From Vreelandella zhaodongensis (GTDB taxonomy: Bacteria > Pseudomonadota > Gammaproteobacteria > Pseudomonadales > Halomonadaceae), in the NCBI RefSeq assembly GCF_013415115.1, contig NZ_JACCDD010000005.1, positions 1 through 64,000 of the forward strand: a DNA stretch of 64,000 bases, in the 5' to 3' direction. The notes beneath the pieces were generated by a model that saw only the letters and a list, made by a program, of their open reading frames with translations, ran no database searches and had not been told where the DNA came from. Of this stretch, positions 23,913-31,505 are shown in pieces (the stretch's first letter is position 1; every line of letters starts with the position of its first letter). The position numbers and the translations under genes were made by a program.

Positions 23913-25145
23913 TTACCTCCGTTTCTTAGTAGTGAGAGAAACAGTAGTGAGAGGAACAGTAGAGAGAGGAGCATGACGCTGCTCCACGCCACGGCTAAGC
24001 AGCACCAGAAAAAAGCCGCCTACCAACATCAAGCCACTAACCACAAATAGCGGTGAATACGTGCCCCACGCCACATATAGCCAGGACATCGCGTAGCCAG
24101 AAAGCGCCTGAGCGGCAGCGAAGGCGGCAGTGGCTTTCCCCCAGAGCTTTTTGTGGGCGGTGGGGCCGACTAATTCAGCAAGACGCCCAGAGGTCAACGC
24201 CACAATGCCAGGGATCATCGCGCCCACCACAAACGAGGAAACTGACTGGCTAACAAGTGCGAGAGAAAATACGGGTAGGGATACAGCGGCAGCCTTGGCT
24301 AAAAAGGCGATGGTTAGGCCATGGTGCCAGCCCACTTGTCGCGCCAATGCTCCTACCATTAGCGGCCCGCACACGGCACCCAAGCCGAAAATGCCCCACT
24401 GTAGAGAAGCCGCTTGATTGCCTAGCGCATTTTCCCTGGCAAGATAATCCACCCAAAATACGGTATGCGGAACAAACCCGATGGCGTCCAGGGCATACGC
24501 ACCAATTACCAGTAGCACGGCGACCTTTACCCCTGCATACCCTTTCTGACTCTCCGCCCCTTCGTTACCTGTCACCGGGGGTGAAGCCAGTCGCACGACA
24601 CCACGGACACCTACCAACCCCGCCAAGATGCAGAGCAGACCAAGCGCCCCCCAAGTCGCTGTTAGGCTTAATTCCAAAAGCATAGGCACTACCGATGCTG
24701 AAAGCAGTGCACCAAGACCAATGCCAGTAAAAACCAGTGCACCGACACCGGCTCGCCTTTCAGGGGGTGTTGCCGACAGAGCCATCGATGGGCCAACCAC
24801 CATGAGAATAGCGCCAGCAATACCTGAGACTAATCGCCAAAAGAGGAACCAACTGAAACTGCCAGCCCCAGCACAGAGAAAAAAGCTCAGAGCAATCGCC
24901 ACGAAACTTGCCGCCAACACTGCGCGAACTGGAAAGCGCTCACTCAGCGCGTGAGCAGAAAGCGCACCGATAAAGTAGCCCAAAAGATTGGCGGCCCCCA
25001 GGTAAGCCCCTTGGCTGGCGGTAAACCATCCCTCTTGAATCAGCGCCGGTAATAGCGGTGTGTAGGCAAAGCGGGCGATGCCTATTCCTGCCAAGGTTGC
25101 CATCACGCCGGTAACCAGGGCAGGCAAATCTTTACTGTTGATCAT
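23913..25145 (-). CDS. MFS transporter, YbfB/YjiJ-type
   Basis: A 410-residue inner-membrane protein with 12 predicted segments; ATLAGIGIARFAYTPLLPAL at the start is a signature of the YbfB/YjiJ group. Role probably export of an organic compound. The C-terminus carries a repeat PLSTVPLTTVSLTT from three 15-bp units at 23928-23972. A LysR gene is divergent at 25293, and the GST gene is downstream in the same operon, suggesting a regulated efflux and conjugation unit. Confidence 0.88.
   Translation of the reverse strand: MINSKDLPALVTGVMATLAGIGIARFAYTPLLPALIQEGWFTASQGAYLGAANLLGYFIGALSAHALSERFPVRAVLAASFVAIALSFFLCAGAGSFSWFLFWRLVSGIAGAILMVVGPSMALSATPPERRAGVGALVFTGIGLGALLSASVVPMLLELSLTATWGALGLLCILAGLVGVRGVVRLASPPVTGNEGAESQKGYAGVKVAVLLVIGAYALDAIGFVPHTVFWVDYLARENALGNQAASLQWGIFGLGAVCGPLMVGALARQVGWHHGLTIAFLAKAAAVSLPVFSLALVSQSVSSFVVGAMIPGIVALTSGRLAELVGPTAHKKLWGKATAAFAAAQALSGYAMSWLYVAWGTYSPLFVVSGLMLVGGFFLVLLSRGVEQRHAPLSTVPLTTVSLTTKKRR
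23928..23972. repeat. Three 15-bp tandem repeats at the MFS 3' end
   Basis: AGTAGTGAGAGAAAC, AGTAGTGAGAGGAAC and AGTAGAGAGAGGAGC in a row near the 3' end of the MFS gene. They encode a Ser/Thr/Pro/Val-rich C-terminal tail and preserve frame. Confidence 0.9.
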
Positions 25146-25292
25146 GTTGCGTCCTTACTGAATCGCTGTGCGGCAAGATTGGCGACGGGCGTATTTGCTA
25201 GTAGCCTACGCACACCAGCAATTCTTTAAAAACGATTTATAATGATAGTAGCTATCTCATTTTGAGATAAAAGATACCTAAAGGAGATGGGA

Positions 25293-26162
25293 ATGCAGTT
25301 GAAATCGTTGCGGTTGTTGATGGCCGTGGCTGAAACCGGCAGTTTTATGGCCGCTGCGAAGCAACTGCACACGGTGCAATCTAACGTGACCACCCATATT
25401 AAAAAGCTTGAGGAAGAGTTAGGCGCGCAGTTGGTTCATCGCGCTGGTGGCGTGCGTCTTACCTCTGCCGGGCTGGCATTACTGGATTACGCGGAACGGT
25501 TGCTGGCGGTTCATGATGAAGCGTTAGCACTATTTAAAAGCCCAGAGAACGCCGCTGGTCAGCTGCGCTTAGGGTCGATGGAAACCACCATGGCACTGCG
25601 TCTCCCCCCGATACTGGCGGCCTATCATGCTAACTTCCCTGACGTTGATATGACGCTGTCGACCGGCCCCACCGCCAGCCTGATCGAGAAACTCATGGCC
25701 GGACAGGCGGATGGCGTATTCGTGGCAGGCGCTATCGATCATCATCGCTATCATTCGCTCAAGGTCTTTAGCGAGCAGCTTGTGCTGGTAAGCCCAACCC
25801 CCATGGCAAGCGTACCCAGCTCTGAAGAATTACTGACAGCAACCTTTCTGGCGTTTCGCCAGGGGTGTAGTTATCGCCAACGTATTGAATTGCTGCTGGC
25901 ATCTCAGGGAATTAATGCGGTTCGTGTTTTTGAATTTGGCACGCTAGATGCCATGCTTGGCTGCGTCGCCGCGGGGATGGGCTACACTGTGCTGCCACGC
26001 ATTACCGTTGAGGCACACCGGCACCGCTTCGGTATTCACACGATGGAACTGCCCTCAGATATTGCCAACATTGACACTTACTTTGTCACACCAGAACCCG
26101 CCACTTGGTCTCCCGCTTTAGCACGCTTTGTCGATACGTTACGCCAGGAGGCCAAGGTATAG
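25293..26162 (+). CDS. LysR-family transcriptional regulator
   Basis: About 289 residues. HTH AVAETGSFMAAAKQLHTVQSN is at residues 11-31, the effector domain follows. ATG 25293 lies 6 nt after AAGGAG, the other ATG at 25287 touches the site. It is divergent from the MFS/GST operon at 23308-25145, which it probably controls; a promoter region of about 145 bp lies between them. Confidence 0.9.
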   Translation: MQLKSLRLLMAVAETGSFMAAAKQLHTVQSNVTTHIKKLEEELGAQLVHRAGGVRLTSAGLALLDYAERLLAVHDEALALFKSPENAAGQLRLGSMETTMALRLPPILAAYHANFPDVDMTLSTGPTASLIEKLMAGQADGVFVAGAIDHHRYHSLKVFSEQLVLVSPTPMASVPSSEELLTATFLAFRQGCSYRQRIELLLASQGINAVRVFEFGTLDAMLGCVAAGMGYTVLPRITVEAHRHRFGIHTMELPSDIANIDTYFVTPEPATWSPALARFVDTLRQEAKV

Positions 26163-26210
26163 AGGACTTTCCCACCCACATGAGGATTTCTACAAAACAG
26201 GTAGACGGAA

Positions 26211-26609
26211 TTACCGGTGAGGATAGACCACAAACGCCAGCTTATTGCCGTCAGGGTCTCGTACGTATGCCGCATAAAAGCCTTCACCATACTGCGGGCG
26301 GTATCCTGGTGGACCTTCATCGCGGCCGCCGTTATGCATGGCTAGTTGATAGAGCGCATCTACCTCTTTCGGGTCGATGAACTGAAAGGCAGTCATAGTG
26401 CCATTTCCCACGCAGGCATTATGGCCATCAAAGGGGTAGCCAACGAAAAATCTTGGTACGTTGACATCATCGGGGTCACCGAACGAAACACAAACATCGT
26501 TTTGCCAACACACGTCCAGACCCATTGTATTGAACAGAGGAGCATAAAAGTGAAGAGCGCGCTCTAAGTTATTCGTGCCTACCATGGTGTAAGCAATCAT
26601 TATCGCCAC
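26211..26609 (-). CDS. VOC family protein
   Basis: A 132-residue glyoxalase-fold protein: YTMVGTNNLERALHFYAPLFNTMGLDV at the start and PQYGEGFYAAYVRDPDGNKLAFVVYP at the end, with the second Glu position replaced by Ala. Probably a metal-binding enzyme or sequestering protein. It lies 12 nt downstream of the sugar dehydrogenase stop, with GAGGTGGCG as ribosome binding site, so it may be cotranscribed. Confidence 0.9.
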   Translation of the reverse strand: MAIMIAYTMVGTNNLERALHFYAPLFNTMGLDVCWQNDVCVSFGDPDDVNVPRFFVGYPFDGHNACVGNGTMTAFQFIDPKEVDALYQLAMHNGGRDEGPPGYRPQYGEGFYAAYVRDPDGNKLAFVVYPHR

Positions 26610-26612
26610 CTC

Positions 26613-28232
26613 TTATGTTCTGTTTTCCTGGGGTAACACCCGAAGCACCCTGCCCTCGGGGCTATCGGTGAGAAGGTAAACGGCACCCTCGGGACCTATA
26701 CGCACATCTCTTATGCGCTCCTCAAGCTCCCCAAACAAGCCCTCCACGTCTTCCGCGTGAGCCCCATCATCTGATAAGCGTACGCGTCGCACTTCTTTAT
26801 TGACTAGCGCACCTATTAACAAGTCGCCCCGCCACAATGGGAATAGCTCGCCATTATAAAGCGCCATACCAGAGGGAGCGATGGAGGGTGTCCATTCAAG
26901 AATAGGCGACACGGTGCCTGGGTACTCGCTGAATGGCGTCACCCTTGCACCGGTGTAGTCCAATCCCCCTGTGGCAATGGGCCAGCCGTAATTCGCACCT
27001 ACTTCAATGATATTCAGCTCATCACCACCACGAGGGCCATGCTCATGGGCAATAAGGCGTTGATTATTTTCATCAAAAACTAGCCCCTGTACATTGCGGT
27101 GGCCATAGCTGTAAATTTCCGACTGGGCATCCTCACGGCCAACCAAAGGATTATCGTCGGGTACACTGCCATCAGCATTTAAACGCACGATGCTGCCAAT
27201 ATGATTCTTTAGACTCTGCGCCTGCTCGCGGTAGTCAAACCCATCGCCCAGGGTAAGCATCAAGGTATCGTCGGGTAGCCAAGCCAACCTCCCACCATAA
27301 TGGGCATCGCCATGTTTGGCGGGCTTCATACGGAATATTTCAGTGACCGCTTCCAGACCGCTATCAGTCAACGTTCCATAGGCAAGACATGTGTGATTAG
27401 CATCCCAGTCACCGCAAGCATAGCTGATGAAGAGTTGCTGGTTCTGCTCAAACTGAGGGGAAAGCAGCACCTCAAATAGTCCCGCCTGCCCAGAAGCATA
27501 TACCGGCGGCAAGCCACTCAGTGACTCCACCAGAGTATCGCCTTCGGCACTTAACAGCCGCAGCCTCCCAGGGCGCTCAGTGACCAACATTCTCCCATCG
27601 GGCAGAAACGCTAGCGACCATGGGTGCTCCAGCCCTTCGGCAACAGTTTCAATGCGGTACGGCAGCTCACTTGCGGACGCGGACTGAGACTGAGCTTGTG
27701 CTTCATGAAAATAGCCAGATAGGCCGACTCCTCCCACGGCCAACGTCATGCTGGCAAACCCACGTAAGCTGGCACTGCTAGCGGTTTGACTGCATAGCAA
27801 ACCAAACAGCAAACCAGCGATACCTGCAGTCACTAGCATGGCCAGTAACCCCGTCGTTTCGCGAGTAGCGGCAATCAGGGTAGGCATTGGCGCAATGCGG
27901 TTCACCAGTAGCAGCGTTATTAGAAGCCCTATCGCTCCAGCGCCAGCACATAACGGTGCCAGCCACTTTCTACCTATCCAGCGAGATACCAGCATGGCAG
28001 CTGCTTGAGAAAGCACGAATCCCACCGAAAACAGCACGGCATACACAGGTCCAAAGTGAATCAAGTCCTCCCGCGTCGAGACAATTCTTAGCCCTAGCGG
28101 TATTTCCACCCCCATCGACTGAAGCGCCGCCAAATTGAACTGGGTTTGCACAATGCTGCCCAGCACGACGCCAACCAGCAACGCAATTAGAAAGCGCAGA
28201 ATTACCATTACCCAGCTTGGCTGTTGTGTCAT
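26613..28232 (-). CDS. PQQ-type sugar dehydrogenase with N-terminal membrane domain
   Basis: A 539-residue protein. Residues 1-190 hold about five membrane helices (ILRFLIALLVGVVLGSIVQ and others); residues about 195-535 form a six-bladed propeller of the soluble aldose/glucose dehydrogenase family (GSDH), with WSLAFLPDGRMLVTERPGR, the HYGGRLAW His and EHGPRGGDELN, VGANYGWP segments. By family it oxidises aldoses in the periplasm with PQQ as cofactor. PQQ synthesis genes are not in the window. The joining of a membrane part is unusual for this family. Confidence 0.88.
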   Translation of the reverse strand: MTQQPSWVMVILRFLIALLVGVVLGSIVQTQFNLAALQSMGVEIPLGLRIVSTREDLIHFGPVYAVLFSVGFVLSQAAAMLVSRWIGRKWLAPLCAGAGAIGLLITLLLVNRIAPMPTLIAATRETTGLLAMLVTAGIAGLLFGLLCSQTASSASLRGFASMTLAVGGVGLSGYFHEAQAQSQSASASELPYRIETVAEGLEHPWSLAFLPDGRMLVTERPGRLRLLSAEGDTLVESLSGLPPVYASGQAGLFEVLLSPQFEQNQQLFISYACGDWDANHTCLAYGTLTDSGLEAVTEIFRMKPAKHGDAHYGGRLAWLPDDTLMLTLGDGFDYREQAQSLKNHIGSIVRLNADGSVPDDNPLVGREDAQSEIYSYGHRNVQGLVFDENNQRLIAHEHGPRGGDELNIIEVGANYGWPIATGGLDYTGARVTPFSEYPGTVSPILEWTPSIAPSGMALYNGELFPLWRGDLLIGALVNKEVRRVRLSDDGAHAEDVEGLFGELEERIRDVRIGPEGAVYLLTDSPEGRVLRVLPQENRT

Positions 28233-28417
28233 GACGGAATCTCACTAGAAGTAGATATAAAGCATAGGTAGTGAAGGCACATTAAGAAAGTCGCCAGACC
28301 TGTGCCTTCCCTGCTTTATGATTCGATACTGACGGCCATGCCATGGGGGTGTGCGTTTGTCATTTAGGCATTGGGGCATGTAGGATAATTGAACAACCAT
28401 TCAATTAAGGAATTCCT

Positions 28418-29353
28418 ATGCAACGTCATCCGTTGATTGTCGCTATGTCACTGGGTCTTTTCGCAGGTGCTACCGCCACCATTGCGCAGGCAGAAACCTC
28501 GCCACTGGAGCAGCAGCTAAAAGATCTGGAATCGTTCCAAGTGATCGCTCACCGAGGAGCAAGCGGCCATGCACCGGAAAGCACCATGGCCGCTTATGAG
28601 CTAGCGCATGAATGGGGTGTCGATTACTTAGAGCTGGACATTCAAATCACATCCGACGGCGAGTTAGTGGCGTTTCATGATGATGCGATTGACCGCACGA
28701 GTGACGGTGAAGGCAAGATCAATGATTACACCCTGGAAGAGCTCAAGGCGCTGGATATCGGCACGTGGTTCAATGAAGCCAATGCTGATAAAGCTGATGC
28801 CGCCTTTGAAGGCGCTCAGATTCTCACGTTAGACGACCTGTTTGAACGGTTTGGCAATGAAACCCGATATTACATTGAGACCAAATCGCCCCACCTTAAC
28901 CCAGGGTTGGAAGAGGCACTGGTAGAGACCTTAGAAGCCCACGATATGATTGAAAATGGTCGGGTACTTGTGCAGTCCTTCGAGCAGGATAGCCTGCTCA
29001 AGATGCGTGAGCTCAATGAGAACGTGCCGCTCATTCAGTTAGTCTGGTACCACACCGATGAGGAAGATGACACGCAGCTTAAAGAGTGGACCAATGTTAC
29101 GCCGGGGCCAGCACAAATCACCGATGAAGACTTCCAGGCAGTTGCCGAGTATGCCGTAGGTATCGGCACTAACGCGACGTATGAAGGCGAGGATGTCATC
29201 GATGCGGACTTTATGCGCCAGGCTCAAGCAAACGGTTTGCCGGTGCATATTTACACAATCAACGAAACAGACGATATGCAGCGTTTGATCGATTGGGGCG
29301 TCGACGGTTTGTTTACCGATTACCCCGATCGGTTGCTTGAACTCGTTGAGTAA
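28418..29353 (+). CDS. Exported glycerophosphodiester phosphodiesterase
   Basis: A 311-residue enzyme with a signal peptide (cleavage after AQA at about residue 25). The GDPD (TIM-barrel) domain has catalytic His in IAHRGASG (about 44-51), the metal ligands in ELDIQITSDGELVAFHDD, and a C-terminal HIYTINETDDMQRLIDWGVDG. It hydrolyses glycerophosphodiesters to glycerol 3-phosphate and an alcohol, like GlpQ. A rho-independent terminator follows (29375-29400). The gene stands alone. Confidence 0.93.
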   Translation: MQRHPLIVAMSLGLFAGATATIAQAETSPLEQQLKDLESFQVIAHRGASGHAPESTMAAYELAHEWGVDYLELDIQITSDGELVAFHDDAIDRTSDGEGKINDYTLEELKALDIGTWFNEANADKADAAFEGAQILTLDDLFERFGNETRYYIETKSPHLNPGLEEALVETLEAHDMIENGRVLVQSFEQDSLLKMRELNENVPLIQLVWYHTDEEDDTQLKEWTNVTPGPAQITDEDFQAVAEYAVGIGTNATYEGEDVIDADFMRQAQANGLPVHIYTINETDDMQRLIDWGVDGLFTDYPDRLLELVE

Positions 29354-29374
29354 TGCCTCTCGTTAACTGCTCTG

Positions 29375-29400
29375 ACGCCCGGCCAAAGCCGGGCGTTTTC
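29375..29400 (+). terminator. Rho-independent terminator after the GDPD gene
   Basis: ACGCCCGGC, loop CAAA, GCCGGGCGT and TTTTC form a GC-rich stem of nine pairs with a short T-run, 20 bp after the stop codon. Confidence 0.85.
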
Positions 29401-29818
29401 GCGTTGGTCGAACTTGCGATAACGGTACGGACAAGCAGGCATCAAGTCTCGAAGTAAGTCTGTTGAGCACATCTATTTGGCGCATCAATCGCAATCACCC
29501 TGCATCATTATTGGTAAACTTTTTGTATGGCACTGACAGAGCACCTGCGTTTTCGCCATGGGCGATTACGTTGATTCAGCTCCAGGCAAGTTCAACCGAA
29601 TTGATGTAGGTTTGAAAATTATGTCGCTCCGCTTTAAACGTGTGTAGCAGCGAACGAAAAAGCCAAGCTCATTAATAAAAAGAAATGCTAAAACAATAGA
29701 TTGCCTCTAAAGACTCAAGAGGAGTACGCGTCATCACCTTATACGCATATTTAGCTCAGGCACGGGCTGCATGGCTCATAAACCTGCTATCCAACAGGCA
29801 TCGGTTAAGATTCGCACT
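29401..29818. other. Gene-free stretch before the binding-protein operon
   Basis: About 420 bp without coding sequence. It probably carries the promoter of the operon beginning at 29819; I see no convincing -35/-10 pair, operator or repeat. Confidence 0.4.
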
Positions 29819-30286
29819 ATGCCGCTTTTTTGTTTGATTCCTAGCGCTATTCGCACTGTGGTATTAGCAGCACTAATGTTGGCTTTGATGGCTGGGCCAG
29901 CAAATGCTCAATCTCCCGAGCAGCATGCAGCGATACGACTGGTGGCACACCCCACGGTAGCGACTAGCTGGCTGAACCGTGATACGACGCGGGCCATTTT
30001 CGCTATGCGTCAGCGTACGTGGCCTGATGGAGAGGCAGTACAAGTATTTGTGCTGCCGAATCGTGATCCTGTCCACGCTCGCTTTGCCAAAGAGCAGCTC
30101 GCTGTCTATCCACATCAATTGCAGCTCGCCTGGGACCGCATGGTGTTCTCTGGCATGGGACAAGCACCCAACCGCGTTAGTAACCAGCTCGAAATGCGTG
30201 AAAAAGTAGCGAATACCCCCGGCGCACTGGGCTATCTTGAAAGGGAGTATATTGATGAGAGTGTCCATGTCATTTCAATGGAATGA
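29819..30286 (+). CDS. PstS-like periplasmic binding-type protein
   Basis: About 155 residues. A signal peptide (IRTVVLAALMLALMAGPANAQ) precedes one small domain: VAHPTVATSWLNRDTTRAIFAMRQRTWPDGEAVQVFVLPNRDPVHARF and MREKVANTPGALGYLERE. The latter segment recalls phosphate-ABC-like binding proteins (a PBP-like domain), far shorter than full PstS (about 330 residues). The start could be 29771 instead. Its 3' end overlaps the next gene's start by about 30 bp, implying translational coupling with the outer membrane protein. Confidence 0.75.
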   Translation: MPLFCLIPSAIRTVVLAALMLALMAGPANAQSPEQHAAIRLVAHPTVATSWLNRDTTRAIFAMRQRTWPDGEAVQVFVLPNRDPVHARFAKEQLAVYPHQLQLAWDRMVFSGMGQAPNRVSNQLEMREKVANTPGALGYLEREYIDESVHVISME

Positions 30287-31490
30287 AGGCATATCGATTG
30301 CATGCAAGCACACTAAGTGGTTTTGGGTGAGCCTGCTGGCTATCTATCCGTTTGCACCTACTTGGGCGAACGACAGTATGCTGGACACTTTGCAGGTGCA
30401 TGGGTTTCTGAGCCAAGCGCTTGTTATCACAGATGACAACAACTTTTTTGGTAATAGCAGCAAAAATGCCGGTAGCCTGGAATATACCGAACTAGGGCTC
30501 AATGCCTCTATTCGGCCACACTCCAACCTGCTGGTTGCGGCGCAGGTACTTAGCCGTCGCGCAGGAGGAGAAACGAGCGATGCAATACCAACGCTGGATT
30601 ACGGCGTTGTTGACTATCAGATGGTGTCGAATCAACAGCGAACGATAGGCTTACAACTAGGTCGGTTTAAAAATCCTTTTGGTCTGTACAACCAAACCCG
30701 CGACGTGGCCTTCACACGCCCCAGCATTTTATTGCCTCAGTCGATCTACTTTGACCGCACTCGCTCACTGGGCATGGCGGGAGACGGAGCCAGCCTTTAT
30801 CACGAAGAACGAACTCAAGCGGGCGTCTTTCGATTTCAGGCTGGAGTAGGAAAAGCACGTATAGAAGACGATGTAGATCTCGCACTGGGGCTTGACCGCT
30901 TTCCTGGCACATTACAAGCGGGCTCTTCTGCCATTGGACAGGTGCGTTTTGAAGACAATAGCGGGCGCTTTTTGATGGCGGTTAGCACTGCTAGCGCCAA
31001 CGCCAACTATCAAGGCTCACAGCCGCCTCTGGATAATGGTAGTTTTCAGTTCCTGCCCTGGGTCTTTTCATTGCAGTACAACCATGAACTTTGGAGCTTA
31101 ACATCTGAATATGCGTTAAGAACGATTGAGCTTGATGGGTTTAATCCTGGCATTGATCAGAAGAAAACCGGCGAAAGCTGGTATGTGCAATATACGCGGC
31201 GTGTTGCTAGTGACTGGCAGTGGCTAGTTCGTTTTGATCGCTTAATCAACGACCGCAACGATCGCTCAGGCAGTGCTTATGAGCAGAGTGGCCTGGGCCC
31301 TGCTCATTCACAGTTTGCCGATGATATTACCGTTGGCGTTCAATGGATGCCCAGGCCAAATATTATGCTGGCAGGTGAATACCATCATGTAGACGGCACA
31401 GGATGGCTTCCTCTGAACACTGATGCCAGCGCGTCAGAGACAAGCCGGCACTGGAATATGCTGCTGTTCCAACTGTCTCTGCGCTTTTAA
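30255..31490 (+). CDS. Outer-membrane beta-barrel (porin-like) protein
   Basis: About 411 residues. After an N-terminal signal-like stretch (WFWVSLLAIYPFAPTWAN, cleavage near residue 35) the protein is made of alternating amphipathic strands, Tyr/Phe/Trp-rich, ending in LLFQLSLRF with the terminal Phe expected of Omp85-dependent barrels. The ATG at 30255 is preceded by AAAGGGAG at good spacing. It resembles carbohydrate- or phosphate-type porins loosely. Context: between a binding-like protein and a c-di-GMP enzyme. Confidence 0.75.
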   Translation: MRVSMSFQWNEGISIACKHTKWFWVSLLAIYPFAPTWANDSMLDTLQVHGFLSQALVITDDNNFFGNSSKNAGSLEYTELGLNASIRPHSNLLVAAQVLSRRAGGETSDAIPTLDYGVVDYQMVSNQQRTIGLQLGRFKNPFGLYNQTRDVAFTRPSILLPQSIYFDRTRSLGMAGDGASLYHEERTQAGVFRFQAGVGKARIEDDVDLALGLDRFPGTLQAGSSAIGQVRFEDNSGRFLMAVSTASANANYQGSQPPLDNGSFQFLPWVFSLQYNHELWSLTSEYALRTIELDGFNPGIDQKKTGESWYVQYTRRVASDWQWLVRFDRLINDRNDRSGSAYEQSGLGPAHSQFADDITVGVQWMPRPNIMLAGEYHHVDGTGWLPLNTDASASETSRHWNMLLFQLSLRF

Positions 31491-31505
31491 ACGGTAGATG
31501 CCGAC

